Of a DNA stretch of 64,000 nt, positions 36,245-45,560 are shown piece by piece (positions within the stretch are counted from its first letter, which is position 1; the number at the start of each line of letters is the position of its first letter). The notes under the pieces were generated by a model. That model was not told where the DNA came from and did no database searches. It saw only the letters and a program-made list of their open reading frames with translations. Source of the DNA: Bacteroidota bacterium. GTDB taxonomy: Bacteria > Bacteroidota > Bacteroidia > AKYH767-A > 2013-40CM-41-45. Both the position numbers and the translations under genes were made by a program. The stretch is taken from positions 1 through 64,000 of the forward strand of contig JADJSV010000007.1 in assembly GCA_016711505.1 (NCBI GenBank). The letters run 5' to 3'.

Positions 36245-37420
36245 ATGAACTTCCTCCAATCCACCCTAGTCTTCCCCATCAGTTCTCCGCCGATTGAAAA
36301 TGGAATCGTAGTCGTCGATGATTCGGGAGTGATCATTGAGGTGATCGACCCGATGACTACGGGTGAATTACCTTCTGGGATCAGGAAGTATGAAGGGTTT
36401 ATTTGTCCGGGGTTTGTGAATATGCATTGTCATCTGGAACTTTCACATTTGAAAGGGAAATTTGCGGAGAAGACCGGACTGGTTGGTTTTATTGATCAGA
36501 TGCGTTTAAGACGTGGTGGAGAATTTATTCACGAATCTATTCTCAAAGCCGATCAGGAAATGCTCGCAAACGGTATAGTTGCTGTCGCTGATATTTCCAA
36601 TTCTCCAGATACGATTGACATAAAAAAGATCTCGCAACTCTACTATCATACATTTGTGGAGGTCTTTGATGTGAATCCGGGAAGGGCGGAAAAAGTTTTT
36701 GAAGAAGGATTAATGCTAGCGCAAAAATTTTCTGATGTTGAATTGTCTGCATCAATTGCACCACATGCACCTTATACGGTTTCATCAAAATTACTTTCCC
36801 TGCTTTCCAAATCGTATTTTAATAAGGCACAGTTATCGACAATACATAATCAGGAAACAGAGGATGAAGACTCCATGTTTCATAGTCAGAGCGGTGATAT
36901 TTTTGATTTTCTTATCGGACTAAATCCTGCGAATGCAGATTCAATTCATAAAACAGATTCATCACTTGAATATATTCTGGATCATCTGCATCATTTTGAA
37001 AAATTACTTTTGGTTCATAATACATTTACAAAAGACAAGCATATCAAAGAAGCGCAGGAGTTTTCTGACGATATTTATTGGTGCTTTTGTCCGAATGCAA
37101 ATCAATACATAGAAAACACTTTACCCGATATTGAACTATTCAGAAAGAACAATTGCAGAATCACCATCGGGACTGATAGTTATGCGAGTAACAGATCTCT
37201 TTCAATTCTGGAAGAGCTGAAAACCATCTCAACTCATTTTCCAAAAATTCCGCTTCATGAAATGCTGAAGTGGGCAACTTTAAATGGAGCGGCTTTTCTA
37301 GGTAAGGATAATGTTTTTGGTTCACTGGAGCGGGGAAAAAGGCCGGGGATTGTGTTAATTGAAAATGTTGATTTGAAATCGGGTACATTGCAAGGCAATT
37401 CCGTCGCTAAACGTATCTGA
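36245..37420 (+). CDS. amidohydrolase (ATZ/TRZ-like deaminase family)
   Basis: A 391-residue metal-dependent hydrolase. The first metal motif is HCHLELSH near residues 62-69 (GFVNMHCHLELSHL); the second metal/acid region includes SIAPHAPYTVS and TIHNQET; the late metal-binding Asp is in ITIGTDSYASN near 318. This is the layout of cytosine/guanine/chlorohydrolase-type deaminases (SsnA/MtaD, also aminodeoxyfutalosine deaminase). The C-terminal barrel strand AAFLGKDNVFGSLERGKRPG is normal. The substrate is not determinable from sequence. It is monocistronic and divergent from rlmN. Confidence 0.85.
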   Translation: MNFLQSTLVFPISSPPIENGIVVVDDSGVIIEVIDPMTTGELPSGIRKYEGFICPGFVNMHCHLELSHLKGKFAEKTGLVGFIDQMRLRRGGEFIHESILKADQEMLANGIVAVADISNSPDTIDIKKISQLYYHTFVEVFDVNPGRAEKVFEEGLMLAQKFSDVELSASIAPHAPYTVSSKLLSLLSKSYFNKAQLSTIHNQETEDEDSMFHSQSGDIFDFLIGLNPANADSIHKTDSSLEYILDHLHHFEKLLLVHNTFTKDKHIKEAQEFSDDIYWCFCPNANQYIENTLPDIELFRKNNCRITIGTDSYASNRSLSILEELKTISTHFPKIPLHEMLKWATLNGAAFLGKDNVFGSLERGKRPGIVLIENVDLKSGTLQGNSVAKRI

Positions 37421-37807
37421 AAATTTGAATTTTAATTTGATGAATTTTTCAATAAAATTGTTAAAAATGTGAGATAGAAAGGCTGTGTTTTCGATAATTT
37501 TTCATCTTTGCTGAAACAAAAATTCAGGTTTCAAATTGAAATTGATACCTGGCTGCGAAGAAACCAGAATAAAATATCACTCATAGCAATTCGTTAGTGT
37601 AAGAATAGGGGATTCATTACATCAAAAATCAGGGTGATTACACCAAATTTTAACGTTTTTTATCCGAAAAAACGAATAATTTGGTAACGTTTATAGTAAT
37701 ATTCATGTATAAATTTCTGATATTTACGGCAACTGCGCCGTATATTGACGGAAAGAAATTGATTTGTGCCTGATACGGGTTATCTTATCATAATCCTCAG
37801 GTATTAA
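37421..37807. other. 387-bp gap without a recognised gene
   Basis: AT-rich sequence ahead of the carboxypeptidase gene. A TTTTCATCTTTG stretch (about 37498-37509) resembles a -7 element but is far from the start. I see no ORF of note, no repeat of the families found elsewhere, and no RNA gene. Confidence 0.5.
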
Positions 37808-39418
37808 ATGCATATGAGAAAATCGCTGATCTTATTTTTTGCTTTCATCCTTCAGGCATCCTTAAACGGATTTGCTGCTGCAGATCCCGTTGAAAGCGCT
37901 CCCGGTGGCGATTCTATTGCTCCAATCGACTATTCTGGTTTATCCGGACAATTCCCGCTTGTAAAAGACAGCAACCTTTGGGTCAATGAAGGGGAAGTTA
38001 AGGCCGGACTTTTATATGATGTTGAAAATAACAAGATCGTATGGGAGAAAAATCTGAATACCGTTTTCCCGATTGCTTCCCTCACAAAAATGATGGGCGC
38101 TCTTTTGACAATTGAAGACATCAACTCAGGAAAATATCGCTGGGATGATACAGTTAAATGGACCCGTACTTCTGTGGTCGGAAGAAGAAAACATCGCAGA
38201 ACAGTTTACTCCTCTGCCAGCTACTCATTGCGTGATGTATTTAAGGCTTCAATGATCGCTTCTAATAATGAATGCGCGGAACAATTAGCAAAATATATCG
38301 GTGATGGAAATCTGCCGGCTACTATTGAAAGAATGAATCAACGTGCCAGGGAACTGGGAATGTTGTCTACGTTCTATGGAAATCCTACCGGATTGCCCTC
38401 TCCAAACTGGATGGGCGACAATTCATCTACACCAACTGATCTGTTAAAACTGACCATCGAAATGCTGAAGTATCCGGAAATTCTGGATATTGCAAAGATG
38501 GGATATGCTACAATTGAAAATGGAAAGTCAACGTCTGTGATCAGAAATCACAATCGTCTGACGATCGATTTTTCAGGTGAAGTGGATGGATTAAAAACAG
38601 GTTATACAAAACGCGCAGGTTTCTGTCTCGTTGCTACTACTGCTAAATGCGATCATCGTCTGGTAAGTATTGTACTTGGTAGTCGTGGTCCGCAGATCAG
38701 AAATGAAGTGGTGCGTGATATGATCAATCATTATTACACTTCGATCGGACTGGATCCACTTGGTCCTTATTGTCCGAATCCATTATTGCCAAATCCGAAT
38801 CTTGCAAAAAATAATCAACCCGGTGCCGGAGAATATGTGACGGTTACGGAGAAAGTAAAAAAAGTTCACGTTGTAAAAAGTGGTGAAAGTCTTTCTGTCA
38901 TTGCCGGAAAATACAGATGTTCAACAGCACAGTTAAAGAGCTGGAATAAAGGTAAAGTGAAAGGAACAACTGTTTACAAAGGACAAAAACTTTATGTCTA
39001 TTCGAATGTCAACAAAAAAGTTTTCGTTGCAAAAATTGCGAATGGAAGTGAAGAAGAAGATGACAAGCCAATCGAAACTGAACAGAATAGTACAACTGCA
39101 AAGATAGATTCAGGAGCAGTGATTCAGGAAGCAACTGTGAGTGAAGTTGCTGTTTCAAAAAATGAGTCATTGAAGACGGGCGATAAAGCTGATAAAGTTG
39201 CTAAATCAGATAAAACAACTGTAGTAAAAGTAGTTTCTAAGCCATTAATAGAAAAACCTAAATATATTTATCATACAGTTGCCCCGGGAGATACTCTTTT
39301 CAATATTGCCCAACGATATCAAGGTGTAAGTGTTGCTGAGTTGAAAACACTCAACAATATCCACAATATTCGTTCGTTAAAACCTGGTATGAAGTTGAAA
39401 GTTAAAGTTCGGGCATAA
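37808..39418 (+). CDS. D-alanyl-D-alanine carboxypeptidase (peptidase S11) with two LysM domains
   Basis: A 536-residue secreted penicillin-binding protein. Signal peptide starts at residue 1 or 3 (MHMRKSLILFFAFILQASLNGFAAA). S11 motifs are in order: SLTK (SxxK) near residue 91, SNN (SxN) near 155, and KTG near 265 (VDGLKTGYTKRAGF). A LysM domain follows at about 355-398 (HVVKSGESLSVIAGKYRCS), then a Lys/Glu/Thr-rich linker and a second LysM at about 486-534 (HTVAPGDTLFNIAQRYQGVS). It should remove the terminal D-Ala of peptidoglycan pentapeptides while LysM holds it on the sacculus. LysM fused to S11 is less common than the usual C-terminal membrane anchor. Confidence 0.93.
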   Translation: MHMRKSLILFFAFILQASLNGFAAADPVESAPGGDSIAPIDYSGLSGQFPLVKDSNLWVNEGEVKAGLLYDVENNKIVWEKNLNTVFPIASLTKMMGALLTIEDINSGKYRWDDTVKWTRTSVVGRRKHRRTVYSSASYSLRDVFKASMIASNNECAEQLAKYIGDGNLPATIERMNQRARELGMLSTFYGNPTGLPSPNWMGDNSSTPTDLLKLTIEMLKYPEILDIAKMGYATIENGKSTSVIRNHNRLTIDFSGEVDGLKTGYTKRAGFCLVATTAKCDHRLVSIVLGSRGPQIRNEVVRDMINHYYTSIGLDPLGPYCPNPLLPNPNLAKNNQPGAGEYVTVTEKVKKVHVVKSGESLSVIAGKYRCSTAQLKSWNKGKVKGTTVYKGQKLYVYSNVNKKVFVAKIANGSEEEDDKPIETEQNSTTAKIDSGAVIQEATVSEVAVSKNESLKTGDKADKVAKSDKTTVVKVVSKPLIEKPKYIYHTVAPGDTLFNIAQRYQGVSVAELKTLNNIHNIRSLKPGMKLKVKVRA

Positions 39419-39466
39419 TTTTAGTAGAACTTTTTCTTAGATTTACCATCCTTAAACTTAATGTAA

Positions 39467-40033
39467 ATGAAAAAGGCAGTTTCTATGCTATGCATGGTCA
39501 TGGCAGTTTTATTCGTAAAAGCACAAGACAAAGCAGTTCCGGTTGAACCTTATAAAGTTCCGGTAGATTCTGTCACCGGAAAGATCACCTACGAAGGCAT
39601 AGTGGAAGTTAAAGGCTTTGCTGCAGGAGAATTGTATCAACGGATCAACGCCTGGTTTCAATCCTATTATAAGAACCCAACAGAGGTTATCCGTGAAAAT
39701 GATTCTATAAACAATAAAATGGTAGGCAAACCCCGTTTTCGATTATCAAATCAACCTGATAAAAATGGGGTCAAAACTGATGGCGGCGTTACCCAATATA
39801 CAATTACTGTTGCTGCCAAAGATGGCCGGTATAAATACGAGATCACTGATGTAAACTGGAAGCAAATTTCTGTCTTCCCTTCTGAAAGATGGATGGATAC
39901 CAAATCATCATCTTATTCTCCTGCTTACAATGATTATTTGCAGCAGCTTGATAAAACAGCATTAGAAGTAATTGCGGCTCTTAAAAAAGCAGTTACTGAA
40001 GCAAAGGCAGTTAAGGATAAAGACAACTGGTAA
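39467..40033 (+). CDS. DUF4468 domain periplasmic protein
   Basis: A 188-residue protein with a signal peptide (MKKAVSMLCMVMAVLFVKAQ). The segment ITYEGIVEVKGFAAGELYQRINAWF near residues 39-63, followed by VTQYTITVAAKDGRYKYEITD, matches the DUF4468 TBP-like fold common in Bacteroidota lipoproteins and secreted proteins. Function is unknown. It is 49 bp downstream of the carboxypeptidase gene and may be co-transcribed. It is convergent with ispD, whose stop is only 3 bp away. Confidence 0.85.
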   Translation: MKKAVSMLCMVMAVLFVKAQDKAVPVEPYKVPVDSVTGKITYEGIVEVKGFAAGELYQRINAWFQSYYKNPTEVIRENDSINNKMVGKPRFRLSNQPDKNGVKTDGGVTQYTITVAAKDGRYKYEITDVNWKQISVFPSERWMDTKSSSYSPAYNDYLQQLDKTALEVIAALKKAVTEAKAVKDKDNW

Positions 40034-40036
40034 TAT

Positions 40037-40699
40037 TTATTTGATCAAAGCTTCGGCAATGATCAGGTCCGTCAAAACGGTAATTTTCAAATTCGATTTT
40101 TCGCCTTCAACGAGATGGATTAAATTTCCGTCTTGTTCAAAGACACTTGCGTCATCAGTAGTATCCCTTTCCGGATTTTCGTATGCTTTTCGGATAAGTT
40201 CCAGATGAAAACACTGTGGAGTCTGAATGGCACGTAATGCATTTCTGTCAACCACTTCGGATTCCAGATTTTCTACTTTTCTTAATGTGTCAACTATCGG
40301 GATTGCAGGAACCGCATTTGAAAAATTATCAAGCTCTGCCATGCACTTTCTGATCAGTTCGATAGATACCAAAGGTCTGACTCCGTCGTGAATAGCGACC
40401 ATACCTTTCTGTTCGGGAATTGCTTTCAATCCGTTCTTTACTGATTCATACCGCGAAGTTCCGCCCGTAACGATTTTATGCGGAATTGTAAAGTTAAGTT
40501 CAGCAATTAATTTTGCCCAGTGTATCGTCTCACTATGGGGAAGCACAACAAATATAGAGTCAAAGATCTTTGCAGAATAAAATTTCTCTATGGTGTGCAT
40601 CAGAATTGGCTTTCCATTCAATGGGAGAAATTGTTTTGGAATCCCTGTTCCCATTCTCAATCCGGATCCACCGGCTACTATCAATGCAGTTTTATTCAT
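40037..40699 (-). CDS. ispD: 2-C-methyl-D-erythritol 4-phosphate cytidylyltransferase
   Basis: A 220-residue enzyme of the MEP pathway, making CDP-methylerythritol from MEP and CTP. It begins with the nucleotide-binding loop ALIVAGGSGLRMGTGIPKQF (residues 5-24). Further motifs are VVLPHSE, IVTGGTSRYESVKNGL, VAIHDGVRPLVS, and ALRAIQTPQCFHLELI, followed by TDDASVFEQDGNLIHLVEGE. Length is normal. It shares isoprenoid supply with the polyprenyl synthase gene 5 kb away but is not in that operon. The Wzz-like gene lies 21 bp upstream on the same strand. Confidence 0.96.
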   Translation of the reverse strand: MNKTALIVAGGSGLRMGTGIPKQFLPLNGKPILMHTIEKFYSAKIFDSIFVVLPHSETIHWAKLIAELNFTIPHKIVTGGTSRYESVKNGLKAIPEQKGMVAIHDGVRPLVSIELIRKCMAELDNFSNAVPAIPIVDTLRKVENLESEVVDRNALRAIQTPQCFHLELIRKAYENPERDTTDDASVFEQDGNLIHLVEGEKSNLKITVLTDLIIAEALIK

Positions 40700-40720
40700 C
40701 GTTCACAATATCGGAAATTA

Positions 40721-41704
40721 TTACTCCGGTTTATTAGATTTTCCCATAAGTAAATCCAGATGTTCCGAATAAAATAACCGGATGTGTACAATCAATATTA
40801 TTATAAACATTGATGCAACTGTGATCAATCCGCCGTAAAAAACTGCCTGATAAATATTCGATTTCGGAGCCGGCATAGCTGCCTGAACAACAGAGATCGT
40901 TTTATAACTTTTTTGATTCAATGCCTGAAGGGCAAGATTGTAAAGCTTCTGTGAATTCATCAGATCATGAGTTGAATTGGTAAGCTCATTGATCAGACTT
41001 CCTAAATTTTGCTCCAGCTGAAGCATGTAGATCGCACTGGTAGTTGGTCGCGATCCTTGTGTGGTCAGATGATGCATTTCAGCAAGTAAAGAATCTATAC
41101 TCCTGCTTTTGGCATTGTTGTCTTTCTTTATCTCAGTTAAAAATGCTTCGGAGATCTTTAGCTTTTGTTGAATCGTTCTTGCATAATATTCCCTGTTAAT
41201 TTCATCGATATAATTCATTATTTCATTTACCATTTCCGCAGCCAGATACCGGTGCTCATCGTTAACAGTTACAAGTATTGTGTTGAATGTATTTTTCTTA
41301 ACTGAAATATTCGATTTTAAAATATTACCGGTGCGTTGTAAATAAAATTCTTTTGTGGAATCAACTCCATAATGTTTTGTCAGATTGAATTTTTTTATCA
41401 GATGATTTTGAATCTGCGTTGAGATCACTTGCTGGAAGATCCTGTTAAAGTTATCGCTCGGAGTAAGGTTATCGACAACTTTCAGATCAACATTTGAAGA
41501 ACTGAGAACATTCATGTCGTTCACATAAAAGGAGCCGGTAGATGAATAACCTAAAACATAAAGTTTGATGATAATTGAAAAAATGATCCCAATGCCAAAT
41601 GAGATTGACAAAAAATAATACTTATCTTTAACCAGATGATTGATAAGTATCCTGGTATCATAATCAATTTTCCTGGAAGCAGGTCGAGTCGTATTTTCAG
41701 TCAT
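40721..41704 (-). CDS. Wzz-type polysaccharide chain-length determinant-like protein
   Basis: A 327-residue protein with the Wzz topology. There is a short basic cytoplasmic N-terminus, a membrane helix at about 30-51 (YFLSISFGIGIIFSIIIKLYVL), a large periplasmic region with predicted coiled coil (about 165-275, QQKLKISEAFLTEIKKDN) and a second helix at about 290-312 (AVFYGGLITVASMFIIILIV). A proline-containing MPAPKSNIYQ precedes the second helix, as in Wzz/PCP proteins. There is no kinase domain. It is divergent from the O-antigen-ligase-like gene, so the pair probably serves surface polysaccharide assembly. Confidence 0.8.
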   Translation of the reverse strand: MTENTTRPASRKIDYDTRILINHLVKDKYYFLSISFGIGIIFSIIIKLYVLGYSSTGSFYVNDMNVLSSSNVDLKVVDNLTPSDNFNRIFQQVISTQIQNHLIKKFNLTKHYGVDSTKEFYLQRTGNILKSNISVKKNTFNTILVTVNDEHRYLAAEMVNEIMNYIDEINREYYARTIQQKLKISEAFLTEIKKDNNAKSRSIDSLLAEMHHLTTQGSRPTTSAIYMLQLEQNLGSLINELTNSTHDLMNSQKLYNLALQALNQKSYKTISVVQAAMPAPKSNIYQAVFYGGLITVASMFIIILIVHIRLFYSEHLDLLMGKSNKPE

Positions 41705-41797
41705 ATAAAAACGTGGTTGGGTAATGTTAAGAAATTTTATTATAACTTTTCAAAAGATTTTGTAAACTGCACTGTAATTCTGTAAGTAGACGAAAAG

Positions 41798-43885
41798 ATG
41801 TGGCGAAATGTAAATACGAGTAGAGCAGCAACCTTCTTTTTGGCTTTTCTATTTGTACTCTTGCCCTTTCTAATGGTGCCTTCAGCCATTGATCCGGATC
41901 TGAATCCTAGGATCATTGCTGTTTCTGTATTTTGTCTGGTTAGCATAATGCTGTTTGGAAATCGTCCGATCCTGCTGCCGGATTCGTTTAAGAAAATCGG
42001 AATCATTTCAATTGTATTGATTCTGTTCTCATTACTTTCTGTATTTTCTGCCATCAATACCGGAGAAGCAATCGCAGAATGGTTGCGTATCGGTGTTATT
42101 TATTCGTTCTTGTTAGTTTCTGTTTTAATTATTCGGAACGGTCCATTCAATGTTCTGATACCAATTCGTTTTATTTCAATAGCAGTTCTGATCTTTTGCG
42201 GATTCGCAATCGTTCAGACTATACCGGTAGTTAAAGATATTCTGGCCAATAAAAAGATCATTATTTCTTCTGACCTGGCGTCTACACTTTCAAATAAAAA
42301 CTTTTTTTCAGAGGTTCTGGTGCTTCTCATTCCTGCAATTTTTTATTCTATTCTGAATGATAAAAAACAATTCAGGATCTTACACATCATAGCATTTATA
42401 CTTGCATTTTTTTTCCTAATTCTATTGTCTTCCCTTGCATGTTGGGTTGCAATGATCGTATCGGTTGTAATTGTAGGAGTAGTTTTTCTGCTTAACCGGA
42501 GTTCTGACACACTTGTATTAAAAAAGAGTACAGTCATCATATTGACCATAACTTCCATTGCTTTGATTGCAATTGGAAAAATAGTTTTCGAAAAAGTGCC
42601 GGTTGCCAAGAACTTGTTGTTTAAAGTGGAAATGATCTCGAAGTATATTTCGGAACCGGACCTGCTCGATAAAAATGCAATGTCAAATAACAATAGTGTA
42701 TTTGACAGAATACTAATGATAAGAAACAGTGTAAAGATGATTTCAGATCATCCGATAACCGGTGTCGGAATGAATAACTGGAAATTACTTTATCCTGCAT
42801 ATGGAGTGAATGGTACTGAAATAATCAATAGCGGCGGGATGAATTTCGAACATCCACACAATGATTACTTATTGATTTTTGCAGAACAAGGGATTTTCGG
42901 AATATTGATCTACATCTTCTTTTTCTTTTTTGTATTTAATGTGTGGAGAATGAATTGGAAATCCACAACACCTTCTGATCGAGCTATATTACTTGTCATT
43001 CTCTTTGTAATTAGTTCGTTTCTCATCATGTCACTTTTCAGCTATCCGCGTTCACGTATCTACTCACCGGTATTACTTATGTTTTTTATCTCATGGCTTT
43101 TTGTAAAAAGGGATAGTAGTAGTTCTGTGGTAAATGAACATTCTCATAATGAAATCGAAAATTCAAATTACGTAAACACAAAAACTTTTGTGTTGAAACC
43201 CGTTTATTCATTAACTGTAATTCTGATTTGTTTGTTTGCAACAATTGTCACAGCCATCAGACTTGACAGTGAAATTTCTGCTAAGAAGATGATCAAAGCA
43301 AAGTTTCAGAATAATTTTGCCAGAGTGATCAGGGAGTCGGAAAAGATCAATCTTTATTTTTACCCGTTGGAATATGCCAGTACCTCTATCGAATGGTATA
43401 AAGGCATGGCACTTTTTTATTCAGGCAAAATTCCGGCAGCACTGACTTTGTACCAGAAAGCAATTCTGAAAACTCCTTATCACTTACGTACTCTCAACGA
43501 TCTTGCAACTGCTTACGAACAAACAGGGCAACCGGATAGTGCTATTTCATTTTATAAGAGAGCGCTGGCAATAAGCCCAAATCTTTTTGACTCCAGATTG
43601 AATTTGAGCGCAACCTATTTCAATCAGAATAAGATAGATTCTGCTTATGATGTGCTCAATTTTATTGAATACAAAAAACTTAATATTGGCCCTAATGAAA
43701 ATTATGTAAAATTCATGAGTGTAATTTTAGCGGCGAAAATAAACGACAGCCTCGCTTCAAGTAAGGACTCGGTAATGATTTCCGGAATGAATCAATTTGT
43801 AAAGGATATTGAACGAACAAAAAAGTATATTCGCACTTATAAAGGCAGAACTATCTGGCCGGATGTATTTACTGATATAAAATAG
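41798..43885 (+). CDS. O-antigen ligase/polymerase-like membrane protein with TPR tail
   Basis: A 695-residue protein. About ten to eleven membrane helices occupy residues 1-450. The large periplasmic loop carries the Wzy_C signature ITGVGMNNWKLLYP near 320-335 and GGMNFEHPHNDYLLIFAEQGIFG near 345-370. A further helix at about 465-487 leads to a C-terminal TPR region (GKIPAALTLYQKAILKTPYH, DLATAYEQTGQPDSAISFYK, LNLSATYFNQNKIDSAYDVL). Such Wzy_C plus TPR proteins ligate or polymerise surface glycans. Which glycan is not shown by its neighbours beyond the divergent Wzz-like gene. Confidence 0.88.
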   Translation: MWRNVNTSRAATFFLAFLFVLLPFLMVPSAIDPDLNPRIIAVSVFCLVSIMLFGNRPILLPDSFKKIGIISIVLILFSLLSVFSAINTGEAIAEWLRIGVIYSFLLVSVLIIRNGPFNVLIPIRFISIAVLIFCGFAIVQTIPVVKDILANKKIIISSDLASTLSNKNFFSEVLVLLIPAIFYSILNDKKQFRILHIIAFILAFFFLILLSSLACWVAMIVSVVIVGVVFLLNRSSDTLVLKKSTVIILTITSIALIAIGKIVFEKVPVAKNLLFKVEMISKYISEPDLLDKNAMSNNNSVFDRILMIRNSVKMISDHPITGVGMNNWKLLYPAYGVNGTEIINSGGMNFEHPHNDYLLIFAEQGIFGILIYIFFFFFVFNVWRMNWKSTTPSDRAILLVILFVISSFLIMSLFSYPRSRIYSPVLLMFFISWLFVKRDSSSSVVNEHSHNEIENSNYVNTKTFVLKPVYSLTVILICLFATIVTAIRLDSEISAKKMIKAKFQNNFARVIRESEKINLYFYPLEYASTSIEWYKGMALFYSGKIPAALTLYQKAILKTPYHLRTLNDLATAYEQTGQPDSAISFYKRALAISPNLFDSRLNLSATYFNQNKIDSAYDVLNFIEYKKLNIGPNENYVKFMSVILAAKINDSLASSKDSVMISGMNQFVKDIERTKKYIRTYKGRTIWPDVFTDIK

Positions 43886-43910
43886 CTTTCCTATAACAAG
43901 CAACAAAATT

Positions 43911-45560
43911 ATGACATTCACTAAACGAGCACTTTTCGTAGATCATAAAACGCAGACAATTTTTCCTGCTGAAGTAACTGTTGCTAATGGAAAAATCGAT
44001 TCGATCAGGAAATTGCCCGAAGGTTCTGAAGTTGATGAAGGATATATCATGCCCGGTTTTGTGGACTCTCATATTCATATCGAAAGTTCAATGCTCATAC
44101 CAAGTGAGTTTGCCAGATTAGCAGTGATTCATGGAACAATAGCTACAGTCAGTGATCCACATGAGATCGCAAATGTCTGTGGAATTGACGGAGTACAATT
44201 CATGATCGATAATGGCAAAACTGTCCCTTTCAAATTTAATTTTGGTGCCCCAAGTTGTGTACCTGCAACGACTTTTGAGACTGCAGGCGCTGCATTAAAT
44301 GCTTCGCAGGTTGCGGAACTCTTAAAATCAGACGACATACTTTATCTGAGTGAAATGATGAACTTCCCCGGGGTTTTATTTAACGACGAGCAGGTAATGT
44401 TAAAGATAAAAGCTGCTCATCAGCAAGGGAAACCTGTTGATGGACATGCACCCGGACTGCGCGGAGAAAAAGCAAAGCAATACATTGATGCCGGAATTTC
44501 TACAGACCATGAATGCTTTACTGCGGAGGAAGCACTCGATAAGCTGACGTACGGGATGAAGATCCTGATTCGTGAAGGTAGTGCGGCGAAAAATTTTGAA
44601 GCTTTGATTGGACTTGCAAATGAGCATTACAGGATGATGATGTTTTGCAGCGACGATAAACATCCTGACAGTCTTGTCCAGGGACATATCAATCAGTTGT
44701 GTGCCCGCGCTGTCAGAAAAGGAATAGATATTTTCAAGATCATTCAAATGGCTTCCGTTAACCCGGTTGAACATTACAAGATCAAAATGGGTTTACTGCA
44801 AAAAGGTGATCCTGCTGATTTCATTGTGGTAAGAGATCTGAAAGAATTTGAAGTTCTTCAGAATTATATTGACGGAGTATTGGTTTCTGAAGATGGAAAG
44901 ACATTCATTGAAAGCAAAAAATGCATTCCAATTAATCAGTTTAATTGTAAACTGACTAAACCTGAAGATTACAAAATTATTGCCGCCGGCAGGTCGAATT
45001 TGCCGGTCATTGAAGCGCTTGATGGACAATTGATCACAAATAAATTAGATTTAAAAATTCCGGTTATAGATGAGTGTTTTGCAAGTGATGTGGAAAATGA
45101 CATTCTTAAAATGGTTGTTGTAAATCGTTACAATCACGCACCGGTTGCTAAGGCATTCATCAGAAACTTCGGATTGAAAAAAGGCGCACTAGCATCATCT
45201 GTTGCACACGATTCTCATAATATTGTCGCTGTTGGATGTGATGATGAAAGCTTATGCAGAGCTGTAAATCTTGTAATTGCAAATGAAGGTGGTGTAAGCT
45301 GTGTAATAGAAAAGAATGAGATGGTAGTTCCACTTCCTGTTGCCGGACTTATGAGTGCTAACGATGGTTTTAAGGTTGCGGAGGATTATACTGCAATTGA
45401 TCAGATGGCAAAGAAGGCCGGATCAACTCTTGGTGCACCATTCATGACTCTGTCTTTCATGGCTCTGCTAGTTATTCCAAGTTTGAAATTAAGTGACAAA
45501 GGATTATTTGACGGAACAAATTTCAGATTATTATTTACCCCTGATCTTGTGCAGGCGTAA
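43911..45560 (+). CDS. ade: adenine deaminase
   Basis: A 549-residue enzyme converting adenine to hypoxanthine in purine salvage. Metal-binding DSHIHIESSM is near residues 52-61, followed by TIATVSDPHEIANVCG, GHAPGLRGEKAKQYIDAGISTDHE, FCSDDKHPDSL, ASVNPVEHYKI and GDPADFIVV. The C-terminal half carries the family-specific NRYNHAPVAKAFIRNFGL, SVAHDSHNIVAVG and LGAPFMTLSFMALLVIPSLKL. Length is typical. It starts 26 bp after the O-antigen ligase-like gene. Its last 26 bp overlap the convergent end of the PAP2 gene. Confidence 0.96.
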   Translation: MTFTKRALFVDHKTQTIFPAEVTVANGKIDSIRKLPEGSEVDEGYIMPGFVDSHIHIESSMLIPSEFARLAVIHGTIATVSDPHEIANVCGIDGVQFMIDNGKTVPFKFNFGAPSCVPATTFETAGAALNASQVAELLKSDDILYLSEMMNFPGVLFNDEQVMLKIKAAHQQGKPVDGHAPGLRGEKAKQYIDAGISTDHECFTAEEALDKLTYGMKILIREGSAAKNFEALIGLANEHYRMMMFCSDDKHPDSLVQGHINQLCARAVRKGIDIFKIIQMASVNPVEHYKIKMGLLQKGDPADFIVVRDLKEFEVLQNYIDGVLVSEDGKTFIESKKCIPINQFNCKLTKPEDYKIIAAGRSNLPVIEALDGQLITNKLDLKIPVIDECFASDVENDILKMVVVNRYNHAPVAKAFIRNFGLKKGALASSVAHDSHNIVAVGCDDESLCRAVNLVIANEGGVSCVIEKNEMVVPLPVAGLMSANDGFKVAEDYTAIDQMAKKAGSTLGAPFMTLSFMALLVIPSLKLSDKGLFDGTNFRLLFTPDLVQA

